NCBI GenBank assembly: GCA_040307715.1
Contig: JAWRJC010000016.1
Coordinates: 1-31,120 of the forward strand
Origin: RUG13615 sp040307715
GTDB taxonomy: Bacteria; Bacillota; Clostridia; Peptostreptococcales; Anaerovoracaceae
DNA length: 31,120 bases
Direction of reading: 5' to 3'
Shown here: positions 1-8,039 of the stretch, in pieces
Position numbering within the stretch: the stretch's first letter is position 1
Layout of the letters: the number at the start of each line of letters is the position of its first letter
The notes under the pieces: model-generated
What the model saw: only the letters and a program-made list of their open reading frames with translations
Databases searched by the model: none
Told to the model about the DNA's origin: nothing
Program-made: the position numbers and the translations under genes

Positions 1-531
1 TATGTGACCGATGTCGGCCAGCATCAGATGTGGGCGGCGCAGTTCCTCAAACACGCGAAGACCGGCAACTTCATCACCAGCGGCGGTCTGGGCACGATGG
101 GGTACGGCTACGGCGCCGCCATCGGCGCGCAGATCGGCTGTCCGGATCAGAGAGTGGTGCATATCACCGGCGACGGCAGCTTCCATATGAATCTCAACGA
201 AGCGTGCACGGCGGTCAGCGAACACCTGCCCATCATCACCGTCATCATGAACAATGCGGTGCTGGGCATGGTCTACCAGTGGCAGACGATCTTCTACGGC
301 AGCCGCTACGCGGGCACGACGCCCGAACGCAAGACGGATTTCGTCAAGCTTGCAGAAGGCTTTGGGGCCAAGGGCTACCGCGCGGCGACGCCGGAAGAGT
401 TCGAGAAGGTGTTCAAAAAAGCGCTCAAAGAAGACGGCCCGGTCTGGATCGACTGCATCATCGACCGCGAGGAGAAGGTGCTTCCCATGATCCCGGCTGG
501 CGGTTCCACAGAAGACATGATCATCGGTTAG
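1..531 (+). CDS. ilvB: Acetolactate synthase large subunit, 5'-truncated by the window edge
   Basis: This is the C-terminal 176 codons of a thiamine-diphosphate (ThDP) dependent acetolactate synthase. The enzyme condenses two pyruvates, or pyruvate with 2-oxobutyrate, as the first common step of valine and isoleucine synthesis. The reading frame is open to base 1, so the gene starts upstream; the GTG at 4 is an internal codon. Visible motifs are TDVGQHQMW, the GGLGTMGYG turn, and the ThDP/Mg motif from GDGSF to the following NN pair, all intact. The YQWQ..FYGSRY segment is typical of the family. The stop codon overlaps the Shine-Dalgarno of ilvN, so the two subunits are probably translationally coupled. 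Family assignment is secure. It differs clearly from the second copy at 4733-6448. Confidence 0.96.
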   Translation, partial: YVTDVGQHQMWAAQFLKHAKTGNFITSGGLGTMGYGYGAAIGAQIGCPDQRVVHITGDGSFHMNLNEACTAVSEHLPIITVIMNNAVLGMVYQWQTIFYGSRYAGTTPERKTDFVKLAEGFGAKGYRAATPEEFEKVFKKALKEDGPVWIDCIIDREEKVLPMIPAGGSTEDMIIG

Positions 532-541
532 GAGGTGCGGC

Positions 542-1066
542 ATGGAACAGACGAAAAGAGAAGTAATCAGCATCTACGTTGATAACCAGGCGAACGTTCT
601 GGCGCGTGTCGTCAGCCTGTACGGCCGGCGGGGATTCAACATCGACTCCCTGACGGTATCTGAAACGACCGACCCGACGATCTCCCGCATCACAGTTGTC
701 TTCAAGGGGACGGAGCAGGGTCTGGCACAGATCCTCAGCCAGACCGAAAAACTGGAAGTCGTACGGCGCATCTTCGTGCTGGAACCTGGCGCGAGCCTTT
801 TCCGCGAACTGCTCATGATGAAAGTGAAGGCCGAACCGGAAGACCTGGCGCATATCAAAGATATCGTCGAAGTCTACCGCGGCAAGATCATCGACCTGTC
901 CACGGACAGCATGATCGTCGAGCTGACCGGTGAACCCGGCAAGATCGACGGCTTCATCGCCATGATGAGCGGGTATCACATCAGTGAAGTCTGCCGGACC
1001 GGTATCACCGGCATGGGCAGAGGACTGAATCCGGACAACGAGAACGTCCAGGCGATTCCGCGGTAA
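542..1066 (+). CDS. ilvN: Acetolactate synthase regulatory (small) subunit
   Basis: This is a 174-residue regulatory subunit of acetolactate synthase, which activates the catalytic subunit and usually confers feedback inhibition by valine. The N-terminal ACT domain runs from about residue 8 to 80 (VISIYVDNQANVLARVVSLYGRRGFNI is recognisable as the ACT ligand-binding region). The C-terminal domain carries the YRGKIIDLS motif. The start ATG is preceded by TAGGAGG, in which TAG is the ilvB stop. Length is typical (about 160-175). It is only distantly similar to the second small subunit at 4093-4680, so the two are old paralogues or have separate origins rather than a recent duplication. Confidence 0.95.
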   Translation: MEQTKREVISIYVDNQANVLARVVSLYGRRGFNIDSLTVSETTDPTISRITVVFKGTEQGLAQILSQTEKLEVVRRIFVLEPGASLFRELLMMKVKAEPEDLAHIKDIVEVYRGKIIDLSTDSMIVELTGEPGKIDGFIAMMSGYHISEVCRTGITGMGRGLNPDNENVQAIPR

Positions 1067-1101
1067 AAACAAAAAATACAGGAATATTTGTAGAAATGCG
1101 G

Positions 1102-1181
1102 TATACTGGTTTCAATGAGCCGCAAAAAATATCAACTGTCTATAACAAAATGTGAATAGCCGCCAGGTGCGGCGAAAGGAG
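1102..1181 (+). promoter_or_regulatory. Possible internal promoter and leader hairpin before ilvC
   Basis: The 123-bp gap between ilvN and ilvC is AT-rich. It contains TATACT at 1102-1107 and TATAAC at 1141-1146, each a plausible -10, but no good -35 at normal spacing. A short hairpin, GCCGC (1159-1163) with GCGGC (1169-1173), lies directly before the AAAGGAG ribosome site of ilvC. An internal promoter is an inference. No T-box signature was found. Confidence 0.4.
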
Positions 1182-1189
1182 TAAACACC

Positions 1190-2182
1190 ATGAGAAAGTA
1201 CTACGATCAGGATTGTAACCTCGGTATGCTGGACGGCAAGACCATCGCGATCATCGGTTTTGGTTCCCAGGGCCATGCCCATGCACAGAACTTGAAAGAG
1301 AGCGGCTGCAAAGTCGTCGTCGGCCTCAGACCCGACTCCAGAAGTGCACAGTCCGCTAAGGATGCCGGCCTCGAAGTCTACGATGTCGAAACTGCTGCTG
1401 AGATGGGCGATTTCGTTATGATGCTCGTCCCGGACGAAGTCTCCGCCGACATCTACAACACCCAGGTCGCGCCGCACATGAAGGAAGGCAACGTCCTGAT
1501 GTATGCACATGGCTTCAATATCCACTATCAGCTGGTCAAGCCCCAGGACAACATCGACGTCATCATGGTCGCGCCGAAAGGCCCCGGTCACACCGTCCGC
1601 AGCCAGTATGTCGAAGGCAAGGGCGTTCCGTCCCTGATCGCTGTCTATCAGGACTACTCCGGTAAGGCAAAGGACTATGCACTGGCGTATGCTTGCGGTA
1701 TCGGCGCGGGCAGAGCGGGCATCCTCGAGACTTCCTTCAGAGAAGAGACCGAGACCGACCTGTTCGGTGAGCAGGCTGTCCTCTGCGGCGGCGTCTGCGC
1801 GCTGATGAAGGCTGGCTTCGAAACGCTGGTCGACGCCGGTTACCAGCCCGAGATGGCATACTTCGAATGCATCCATGAGATGAAGCTGATCGTCGACCTG
1901 ATCAACAGCGGCGGCTTCGAGATGATGAGAAAGTCCATCTCCAACACCGCTGAGTACGGCGATTACTATGCAGGTAAATACGTCATCACCGAGGAGTCCA
2001 AGGCCGGCATGAAAGAACTGCTCCGCCGCATCCAGAACGGTGAGTTCGCAAGCGAATTCGTCCAGGAGATGAGCGCAGGCCGTCAGGCGAGATTCCTGAC
2101 CACCCGCATGAAGGAGAACGAACACCTGCTCTGCAAGACCGGTCAGGAACTGCGTCAGATGATGAGCTGGCTGAAGAAATAG
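1190..2182 (+). CDS. ilvC: Ketol-acid reductoisomerase (class I)
   Basis: This is a 330-residue class I ketol-acid reductoisomerase, normally using Mg2+ and NADPH. It isomerises and reduces acetolactate and acetohydroxybutyrate to the dihydroxy acids. The N-terminal Rossmann domain shows GFGSQGHAHAQNLKESG, with an Arg and two Ser in the following loop (GLRPDSRSAQS), the pattern associated with NADPH. The C-terminal knotted domain has KGPGHTVRSQY, the metal-binding segment DLFGEQAVLCGG, and ECIHEMKLIVDLI. Length matches class I enzymes. The start is well placed after AAAGGAG. ilvD follows after 9 bp, and the ilvD ribosome site overlaps the ilvC stop, so these two are co-transcribed. Confidence 0.97.
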   Translation: MRKYYDQDCNLGMLDGKTIAIIGFGSQGHAHAQNLKESGCKVVVGLRPDSRSAQSAKDAGLEVYDVETAAEMGDFVMMLVPDEVSADIYNTQVAPHMKEGNVLMYAHGFNIHYQLVKPQDNIDVIMVAPKGPGHTVRSQYVEGKGVPSLIAVYQDYSGKAKDYALAYACGIGAGRAGILETSFREETETDLFGEQAVLCGGVCALMKAGFETLVDAGYQPEMAYFECIHEMKLIVDLINSGGFEMMRKSISNTAEYGDYYAGKYVITEESKAGMKELLRRIQNGEFASEFVQEMSAGRQARFLTTRMKENEHLLCKTGQELRQMMSWLKK

Positions 2183-2191
2183 GAGATACCT

Positions 2192-3871
2192 ATGAGAGAG
2201 AATACCAAACCCATGCGCAGCGACAGCGTTACAAAAGGTGCGGAACGCGCCCCGATGCGCAGCCTGTTCTACGCCATGGGATACACCAAAGAGGAACTGG
2301 AGCGTCCGCTGATCGGCGTGGTCAACGCGCACAGCGAGATCGTTCCGGGGCATTCCCATCTCGATAAGATCACAGAAGCCGTCAAGGCCGGTATCCGCAT
2401 GGCCGGCGGCACGCCGATCGAATTCCCGTCGATCGGTGTCTGTGACGGCATCGCGATGGGTCATGAAGGCATGAAGTACTCCCTGCCGAGCCGCGAACTC
2501 ATCGCGGACAGCGTCGAGTCCATGGCGATGGGCCACATGCTGGACGGCCTCGTGCTCGTTCCGAACTGCGACAAGATCGTTCCCGGGCAACTGATCGGCG
2601 CCATCCGCGTCAACCTGCCCACCGTCGTCTGCTCCGGCGGCCCGATGCTGGCCGGTCTGGTGGGCGGCGAGGAGACGAGCCTGTCCAAGATGTTCGAGGC
2701 GGTCGGTGCACGCAAAGCCGGCATCATCGACGATGAAGGCCTGCGCGACTTCGAAGAGAATGTCTGCCCCGGCTGCGGCAGCTGCGCCGGTATGTACACC
2801 GCCAACAGCATGAACTGCCTGTGCGAAGCCATCGGCATCGCGCTCCCGGGCAACGGGACCATCCCGGCTGTCATGAGCGGCCGCATCCGTCTCGCCAAGC
2901 AGGCAGGTATGAAGATCATGGAAATGGTCGAGAAGGACATCCGCATCCTCGACATCATCAACGAAAAATCGATCCGCAATGCGCTCGCCTGCGACATGGC
3001 GCTCGGCTGCTCGACAAACACCGTCCTGCACCTTCTGGCCATCGCGGAAGAAGCTGGCTGCCCGGTCGACCTGCATGTATTCAACGAATACAGCGCCAAG
3101 GTCCCGAATCTGTGCCATCTGGCACCGGCCGGCCCGGATCATATGCTCGACCTCAACAGAGACGGCGGTCTGCCGGCAGTCTTCAACGAACTGGCCAAGA
3201 AAGACCTCGTCGATCTCAGCCTGATGACCGTCACCGGCAAGACCGTCGGCGAGAACATCGAAGGCAAGGTCTGCGTGGAGCATAAGGTCATCCGTCCGCT
3301 GGAAGATCCGTACAGTGAGACCGGCGGTCTGATGGTCCTCTGGGGCAACATCGCGAAAGACGGCTGCGTGGTCAAGCGCTCCGCGGTCGCACCTGAGATG
3401 ATGCAGCATAGCGGTCCGGCGCGCGTCTTCGACAGTGAGGACGATGCGATCAAGGCGATCTACGCGGGTGAGATCAAAGACGGCGATGTCGTTGTCATCC
3501 GCTACGAAGGCCCCAAGGGCGGCCCGGGCATGAGAGAGATGCTCAACCCGACCAGCGCCCTTGCCGGCATGAAGCAGGACAAGACGGTTGCCCTCATCAC
3601 CGACGGGCGCTTCTCCGGCGCAAGCCGCGGCGCTTCCATCGGTCATGTCAGCCCGGAAGCTGCCAGCGGCGGCGAGATCGGCCTGATCGAAGAAGGCGAC
3701 ACCATCGAGATCGATATCCCGGCGGGCACGGTCAACGTGCTGATCTCCGACGAGGAGATGGAAAAACGCCGTGCGGCATATGTGGAACACGAGCCAAAGG
3801 TCAAGACCGGCTGGCTCTCCAGATATCTGCGCAACGTCACCAGCGCGAACCGCGGTGCGGTGCTGAAATAA
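2192..3871 (+). CDS. ilvD: Dihydroxy-acid dehydratase
   Basis: This is a 559-residue Fe-S dehydratase of the IlvD/Edd family. It converts 2,3-dihydroxy-isovalerate and 2,3-dihydroxy-3-methylvalerate to the 2-oxoacids. Cluster cysteines are seen in NCDKIVPGQ and in VCPGCGSCAGMYTANSMNC. The C-terminal swivelling domain contains GPKGGPGMREML and TDGRFSGASRGASIGHVSPEA, which hold conserved active-site residues. The gene starts 9 bp after ilvC with TAGGAGA as ribosome site. It is the last gene of the operon and is followed by a strong hairpin at 3917-3940. Length and motifs are normal for the family. Confidence 0.97.
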   Translation: MRENTKPMRSDSVTKGAERAPMRSLFYAMGYTKEELERPLIGVVNAHSEIVPGHSHLDKITEAVKAGIRMAGGTPIEFPSIGVCDGIAMGHEGMKYSLPSRELIADSVESMAMGHMLDGLVLVPNCDKIVPGQLIGAIRVNLPTVVCSGGPMLAGLVGGEETSLSKMFEAVGARKAGIIDDEGLRDFEENVCPGCGSCAGMYTANSMNCLCEAIGIALPGNGTIPAVMSGRIRLAKQAGMKIMEMVEKDIRILDIINEKSIRNALACDMALGCSTNTVLHLLAIAEEAGCPVDLHVFNEYSAKVPNLCHLAPAGPDHMLDLNRDGGLPAVFNELAKKDLVDLSLMTVTGKTVGENIEGKVCVEHKVIRPLEDPYSETGGLMVLWGNIAKDGCVVKRSAVAPEMMQHSGPARVFDSEDDAIKAIYAGEIKDGDVVVIRYEGPKGGPGMREMLNPTSALAGMKQDKTVALITDGRFSGASRGASIGHVSPEAASGGEIGLIEEGDTIEIDIPAGTVNVLISDEEMEKRRAAYVEHEPKVKTGWLSRYLRNVTSANRGAVLK

Positions 3872-3916
3872 GCTGCATGAAGCAATAGACGATCGACAAT
3901 CAGAAAGACGAAATGA

Positions 3917-3946
3917 CAGGAGCGGGAGAACCCGCTCCTGTTATTA
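3917..3946 (+). terminator. Terminator of the ilvBNCD operon
   Basis: CAGGAGCGGG (3917-3926) and CCCGCTCCTG (3931-3940) form a perfect 10-bp stem with an AGAA loop, 46 bp after the ilvD stop. The T-tract is weak (TTATTAT). Confidence 0.8.
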
Positions 3947-4026
3947 TGAACAGATACTATGAACAGGTCGCGTATATCGCTTGTGAGTATCAATTGCGTA
4001 CTTTGTACTAAAAAGAAAGAATGTAC

Positions 4027-4059
4027 GTAAAAGGCGCAGCAGATTGGTTTGCTGCGCCT
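4027..4059 (-). terminator. Terminator of the ilvB2-ilvN2 operon
   Basis: AGGCGCAGCA (4032-4041) and TGCTGCGCCT (4050-4059) form a 10-bp stem. Read on the minus strand it is followed by TTTT (the plus-strand AAAA before 4032). It lies 33 bp beyond the stop of the small-subunit gene. Together with the hairpin at 3917-3940 it insulates the two converging ilv operons. Confidence 0.82.
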
Positions 4060-4092
4060 GAAGGTAATTATCTTAGATATCTTAGAAAGTGC

Positions 4093-4680
4093 TTACAGCA
4101 TGGTCTTGCCGTATTCGAATTCGCCGTGCTCTTTGCTGGTGTCGTTGATGGAGTACTTGCCGCGCTCCATGGCGAGGGTGCCGGTGCGGGCGAGTTCGAT
4201 GATCTCGAATTCGCTCAGGAACTCCTCGAGGGCGGAGATCTTGCCTTCGTTACCGATGACCGCCACGGTCAGGGTCTCGTTCGAAACGTCGATGATGGAC
4301 CCGCGGTAGATATTGGCGATCTGAATGATCTCGTTGCGCTGGTCGGCACTGGTGACATGCACCTTGAACAGGGCGAGTTCGCGTCGGATGCAGTGATCCG
4401 GGTTGAGCTGCTTGGCGGAATGGACCGGGACCATCTTGGCCAGCTGGTTCACGAGCAGCGTCGTCTGGCGCGCAGTCGCTGTGAACTCGATCGTCAGGCG
4501 CGTCATGCCTTCCATGTGCGTGGCGCCGGCGGCGATGGACTCGATGTTGTAGCCGTTGCGGGTGAACAGGCGCGCGACCTGGGACAGGACGCTGGGGCGA
4601 TTCTCTACCAGGACAGAGAGGGTGCGCAGTGCCACTTCGGAATCATCGTACAGATCCATTTTTTCTTGTTCGATAGTCAT
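4093..4680 (-). CDS. ilvN: Second acetolactate synthase small subunit
   Basis: This is a 195-residue ACT-domain regulatory subunit of acetolactate synthase. The ACT domain (about residues 15-90) contains LSVLVENRPSVLSQVARLF and NGYNIESI. The C-terminal domain has RRELALFKVHV and YRGSIIDVS. An ATG at 4695 is possible, but the ATG at 4680 is preferred because AGGAAAG lies 5 nt before it. Compared with the 174-residue copy at 542-1066 it has a longer N-terminus and a charged C-terminal tail. It lies downstream of its own large subunit, with a 52-bp gap that contains one copy of the GAATCGC motif (4726-4732). Divergence from the first copy suggests a different regulatory response, which is an inference. 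Confidence 0.94.
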   Translation of the reverse strand: MTIEQEKMDLYDDSEVALRTLSVLVENRPSVLSQVARLFTRNGYNIESIAAGATHMEGMTRLTIEFTATARQTTLLVNQLAKMVPVHSAKQLNPDHCIRRELALFKVHVTSADQRNEIIQIANIYRGSIIDVSNETLTVAVIGNEGKISALEEFLSEFEIIELARTGTLAMERGKYSINDTSKEHGEFEYGKTML

Positions 4681-4732
4681 GTTTTCTTTCCTCATATCTC
4701 TTCTATAGGACGGCAGGCGTGCAGGGAATCGC

Positions 4733-6448
4733 TTAGTTGATCAGGAAGTCGGTGATCGGTTTGCCGTTCTGCACCATCGGACGGACGAGTTCGTCGGCTC
4801 TGACAGCACAGTCGATCGCGTAGCCGATGCCTTTCTTTTCATACTCGAACGCTTCGCTGAGCGCTTCCTTGAGTTCTTCGACGCTGGCGACACGGCGTGC
4901 GCCGATGCCGTAAGCCTCTGCGAGTTTGACGAAGTCCGGGCTCTGCTCGGTGATGGTCTCCGAATACCGCTGGCCGTAGATGAGCTGCTGCCACTGGTAG
5001 ACCATGCCGAGGCGCTGGTTGTTGAAGATGAAGGTGATGACCGGTGTCTTGTAGAGCGCTTCCGTGGTCAGCTCGTTGCAGTTCATGCGGAACGAACCGT
5101 CGCTGGTGATGTGGATGACCGTGGTGTCCGGATTGCCGACCTTCGCGCCGATCGCCGCGCCGAGGCCGAAGCCCATGGCGCCGAATCCGCCGGAGGTGAG
5201 CAGCTGTCCGGGATAGCTGAAGTGCAGGTGCTGGATGGACCACATCTGGTGCTGGCCGACGTCCGTGGAAACGATCGTCTCTTCGGGGCACATGTCGGAC
5301 ATGGTCTCGAGGATTTGCTTCGGGGTGAGGTAGTCCTTGACGTCGTCGTAGACGGTCTCGCGCGGGAAGGAGAAGACGTAGTCTTTCCATTCTTTGTGTT
5401 CGTACTGCGGGATCCGCTCGTTGAGCATCTGCAGGACGTGCTTGGCATCGCCGATGATGTGGTGGTCGGTCATGACGTTCTTGTTGATCTCCGCGCGGTC
5501 GATATCGATGTGGACGATCTTCGCGTTGCGGGCAAAGCTGTTCACGTCGAGCGTGACGCGGTCGGAGAACCGGCACCCGACAGCGATCAGCAGGTCGCAT
5601 TCGTCGACCGCCATGTTGCTGGCCTTGGAGCCGTGCATGCCGATCATGCCGGTGACCAGCGGATCGAGGCCGTAGATACCGCCGCCGCCCATGACGGTGA
5701 CCGCAACAGGCGCATCCATCCTGCGGGCGAATTCGAGGAACTCCTTATGCCCGCGGCTTCTGACGACACCGCCGCCGCAGATGAGCATTGGCTTTTTGGA
5801 CTCTGCAATCATGTCGACCAGTTTGTCGACGTCGCCTCTGTCCGGCTCAGGTGTCTTGAGGCTGCTCGTTGTGGAGCGCCGGATCAGCTCCGAGAGCGGG
5901 CCGGTCTTGGCGTGCTGCTTGCGCGGGATGAATTCGTATTCGGCCGTCGCCTTGGTGGCGTCGGTGGTGATATCGATGAGGACGGGACCAGGACGGCCGC
6001 TGCGGGCCAGGGCGAATGCCTGCCGCACGGTATCGGCGATGTCGGCGGGGTCCTTGACGAGGAACGCGCTCTTGGTGATTGGCAGCGCGATACCGGTGAT
6101 GTCGACTTCCTGGAATGCATCCTTGCCCATCATGCGGCTTGCGACGTTGCAGGTGACAAACACGACGGGGGAACTGTCCAGCATGGCGGTGGCCATACCG
6201 GTGGTGAGGTTGGTCGCGCCGGGGCCGGATGTCGCCAGGCAGACGCCCACCTTGCCGGTGGAACGCGCATAACCGTCAGCCGCATGGCTGGCGCCCTGTT
6301 CGTGCGCCGTGCGGATGTGGCGGATCTTGCCGCACTTGTACAGTTCGTCATAGACGTTCAGGATCGTGCCGCCGGGAAACCCGAAAACGGTATCGACTTC
6401 CTGTTCGAGCAGACACTGCACAAATATTTCAGCTCCTGTCAATAGCAT
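4733..6448 (-). CDS. ilvB: Second acetolactate synthase large subunit, with SDG in place of GDG
   Basis: This is a 571-residue ThDP-dependent acetolactate synthase catalytic subunit. The frame extends upstream, but ATG at 6448 is chosen because GGAGGAAG precedes it and because MLLTGAEIFVQCL is the usual family start. The N-terminal PYR domain has FGFPGG and AHEQGASHAADGYARSTGKVGV, with the catalytic Glu in HEQGA. A central FAD/dehydrogenase-like domain follows. The C-terminal PP domain has TDVGQHQMW and a ThDP motif reading SDGSFRMNCNEL up to NN. The first Gly of the canonical GDG is Ser here, while the first copy keeps GDG. The segment CNVASRMMGKDAFQEVD is also unusual next to the common QV..IGTDAFQE form. 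It pairs with the small subunit at 4093-4680. Confidence 0.95.
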   Translation of the reverse strand: MLLTGAEIFVQCLLEQEVDTVFGFPGGTILNVYDELYKCGKIRHIRTAHEQGASHAADGYARSTGKVGVCLATSGPGATNLTTGMATAMLDSSPVVFVTCNVASRMMGKDAFQEVDITGIALPITKSAFLVKDPADIADTVRQAFALARSGRPGPVLIDITTDATKATAEYEFIPRKQHAKTGPLSELIRRSTTSSLKTPEPDRGDVDKLVDMIAESKKPMLICGGGVVRSRGHKEFLEFARRMDAPVAVTVMGGGGIYGLDPLVTGMIGMHGSKASNMAVDECDLLIAVGCRFSDRVTLDVNSFARNAKIVHIDIDRAEINKNVMTDHHIIGDAKHVLQMLNERIPQYEHKEWKDYVFSFPRETVYDDVKDYLTPKQILETMSDMCPEETIVSTDVGQHQMWSIQHLHFSYPGQLLTSGGFGAMGFGLGAAIGAKVGNPDTTVIHITSDGSFRMNCNELTTEALYKTPVITFIFNNQRLGMVYQWQQLIYGQRYSETITEQSPDFVKLAEAYGIGARRVASVEELKEALSEAFEYEKKGIGYAIDCAVRADELVRPMVQNGKPITDFLIN

Positions 6449-6469
6449 TCCTATCTTCCTCCTGGTATT

Positions 6470-6511
6470 AGGGATTTGTCCGGCGCCGGCAGAATGCCGG
6501 ACGCTTACCCT
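6470..6511 (-). other. Hairpin in the leader of the second ilvB
   Basis: GTCCGGC (6478-6484) pairs with GCCGGAC (6496-6502), and AGGG (6470-6473) can pair with CCCT (6508-6511) outside it. It lies in the roughly 120-nt leader between the inferred promoter and the ribosome site. There is no T-run after it, and the short leader reading frame is not rich in Leu, Ile or Val codons, so classical attenuation is not supported. Confidence 0.45.
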
Positions 6512-6573
6512 TAATTTTACTGAATTCGCGGCGCGGGAGCAAGCCCGCGGGTTGAAAAAATGAACGTTTAAGG

Positions 6574-6601
6574 AGCATATTCCTGCTATAAAACATGACA
6601 A
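6574..6601 (-). promoter_or_regulatory. Candidate promoter of ilvB2-ilvN2
   Basis: On the minus strand, TTGTCA (6601-6596) and TATGCT (6579-6574) are separated by 16 bp, a reasonable sigma-A pattern. It would give a leader of about 120 nt. Confidence 0.5.
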
Positions 6602-6640
6602 AAAGGTAAATCGGACAGGTCACTTTCGTTCAGTCTGTTT

Positions 6641-6646
6641 TATAAT
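6641..6646 (+). promoter_or_regulatory. Candidate -10 of the first alcohol dehydrogenase gene
   Basis: A perfect TATAAT lies 87 bp before the start codon. No convincing -35 is present at 16-19 bp, so an activator may be needed. The leader that follows contains paired GC-rich segments (GCGGC near 6653 with GCCGC near 6677). Confidence 0.5.
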
Positions 6647-6732
6647 AGAAACAGCGGCGGTTCCGGGAAAAGGCGCGCCGCGACGGAATCAGTATGAAAC
6701 AGTATCCTGATCGAATAAGAAGGGAGCGTAAT

Positions 6733-7941
6733 ATGTATAACTTCACATTCCATGTGCCCACAAAAGTCCACTTCGGCGAAGGACAGATCAGCCACCTCGC
6801 GGAACTCAAAGAGAGCGGCGACAAAGTCCTGCTGGTCTACGGCGGCGGCAGCATCAAGCGCGCCGGCATCTACGACGAGGCGATGAAGATCCTCGGCGAG
6901 GCGGGCATCACCGTTTTTGAACTGCCAGGCATCGAGCCCAACCCGCGTATCGAAAGCGTCCGCAAAGGGGCGGAGATCTGCAAGAAGGAGGGCATCGACA
7001 TGGTCCTCGCGATCGGCGGCGGCAGCACGCTCGACGCGTCGAAGGTCATCGCGGCGGCGGCGGTCTACGACGGCGACGCCTGGGATCTGGTCCTGCAGTC
7101 CAACCTGATCGAAAAGGCACTGCCGGTCTATGCCGTCCTGACGCTGGCGGCGACAGGTTCGGAGACGGACGGCGTGGCGGTCATTTCCGACCTGACAAAG
7201 AATGAGAAGTGGCCGACAGAAGCGCCGGCGATGGTCCCGACGATGTCGATCCTCGATCCGACCTATACCTACAGCGTTTCCAAAAAGCAGACTGCAGCCG
7301 GCACGGCGGACATGATGAGTCACGTCATGGAGAACTACTTCTCCATGGTGGACGGCGCGGAGATCCAGGAGCAGTTCTGCGAAGGGATCCTGCGCACCTG
7401 CGTCAAGTACGGTCCGATGGCGCTGGCGGAGCCGGACAACTATGAAGCCCGCGCCAATCTGATGTGGGCAGCCCCGCACGCGATCAGCGGTCTGTGCGGC
7501 TGCGGCATCAGCCCGGGTTGGGGCATGCACGCAATGGAGCACGAACTCTCCGCGTTCTATGACATTACGCATGGCCAGGGTCTTGCGATCCTGACACCGG
7601 TCTGGATGGAGTACATCCTCAGCGGTAAGGCGGCAGCGGCGCCGGCAGGGTCTGAGATGAACGGCAAAGTCGCGGCGAAGTTCGCGCGGTTTGGCCGGGA
7701 GGTGTTCGGTCTCGACCCGCTGCACAACGGAGCAGACCGTGAAGTAGCGGAAGAGGCGGTCGCAGCGCTCAGGAAGTTCTTCTTTGAGACGATGGAGATC
7801 CCCGCAACGCTCAGCGCGGTCGGCATCACCGAGGAATCGCATTTCGACGAGATGGCGGAGAAAGCGGCAAGAGGCGGCAAGCGCTGGTTCGTTCCGCTCA
7901 CAAAAGAAGATGTCGTTGCGATCTTCCGCGCAGCGAAATAG
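6733..7941 (+). CDS. Iron-containing alcohol dehydrogenase (YqhD/butanol dehydrogenase-like), copy 1
   Basis: This is a 402-residue group III metal-dependent alcohol dehydrogenase, expected to reduce aldehydes such as butyraldehyde or isobutyraldehyde in the cytoplasm. The N-terminal nucleotide domain has YGGGSIKRAG (residues 36-45). The GGGS at 37-40 matches the NADPH-preferring pattern of YqhD. AIGGGSTLDASK follows at about 93-104. Metal ligands expected for the family are present: Asp193 and His197 (GTADMMSH), His266 and His280 (HAMEHELSAFYDITH). The ATG at 6733 is chosen over the upstream ATG at 6694 because AGGGAG lies 6 nt before it and because the second copy starts at the same aligned position. 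It stands head-to-head with ilvB2. The real substrate cannot be told from sequence. Confidence 0.93.
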   Translation: MYNFTFHVPTKVHFGEGQISHLAELKESGDKVLLVYGGGSIKRAGIYDEAMKILGEAGITVFELPGIEPNPRIESVRKGAEICKKEGIDMVLAIGGGSTLDASKVIAAAAVYDGDAWDLVLQSNLIEKALPVYAVLTLAATGSETDGVAVISDLTKNEKWPTEAPAMVPTMSILDPTYTYSVSKKQTAAGTADMMSHVMENYFSMVDGAEIQEQFCEGILRTCVKYGPMALAEPDNYEARANLMWAAPHAISGLCGCGISPGWGMHAMEHELSAFYDITHGQGLAILTPVWMEYILSGKAAAAPAGSEMNGKVAAKFARFGREVFGLDPLHNGADREVAEEAVAALRKFFFETMEIPATLSAVGITEESHFDEMAEKAARGGKRWFVPLTKEDVVAIFRAAK

Positions 7942-7949
7942 TGAGAATG

Positions 7950-7983
7950 ACTCCGGCCGGCGGCTTTCTGCTGCGGCCGGAGT
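7950..7983 (+). terminator. GC-rich hairpin between the two alcohol dehydrogenase genes
   Basis: ACTCCGGCCG (7950-7959) pairs with CGGCCGGAGT (7974-7983). No T-run follows, so it may slow or partly terminate transcription, or protect mRNA ends, rather than end the operon. A second hairpin, CCGGCAG (7992-7998) with CTGCCGG (8006-8012), lies just before the next ribosome site. No promoter was seen in this 98-bp gap. Confidence 0.5.
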
Positions 7984-8039
7984 ATTGATTGCCGGCAGGA
8001 GACGACTGCCGGGTTGTGAATGAGAAGGAGAACCAGATC

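Noticed and set aside
1112..3790. Very long minus-strand frame opposite ilvC and ilvD
   Set aside because: GC-biased codon use in ilvCD leaves the opposite frame free of stops. The translation is His/Asp/Val-rich without domains.
4021..4740. Plus-strand 239-codon frame over ilvN2
   Set aside because: It is the antisense of a clear ACT-domain gene, has no ribosome site, and its protein resembles nothing recognisable.
6448..6601. Upstream extension of IlvB2 to 622 residues
   Set aside because: The extension has no homology pattern, crosses the promoter and leader hairpin, and the ATG at 6448 has an ideal ribosome site.
6601..6733. Rex operator before the alcohol dehydrogenase genes
   Set aside because: No match to TTGTTAA with an inverted TTAACAA arm was found.
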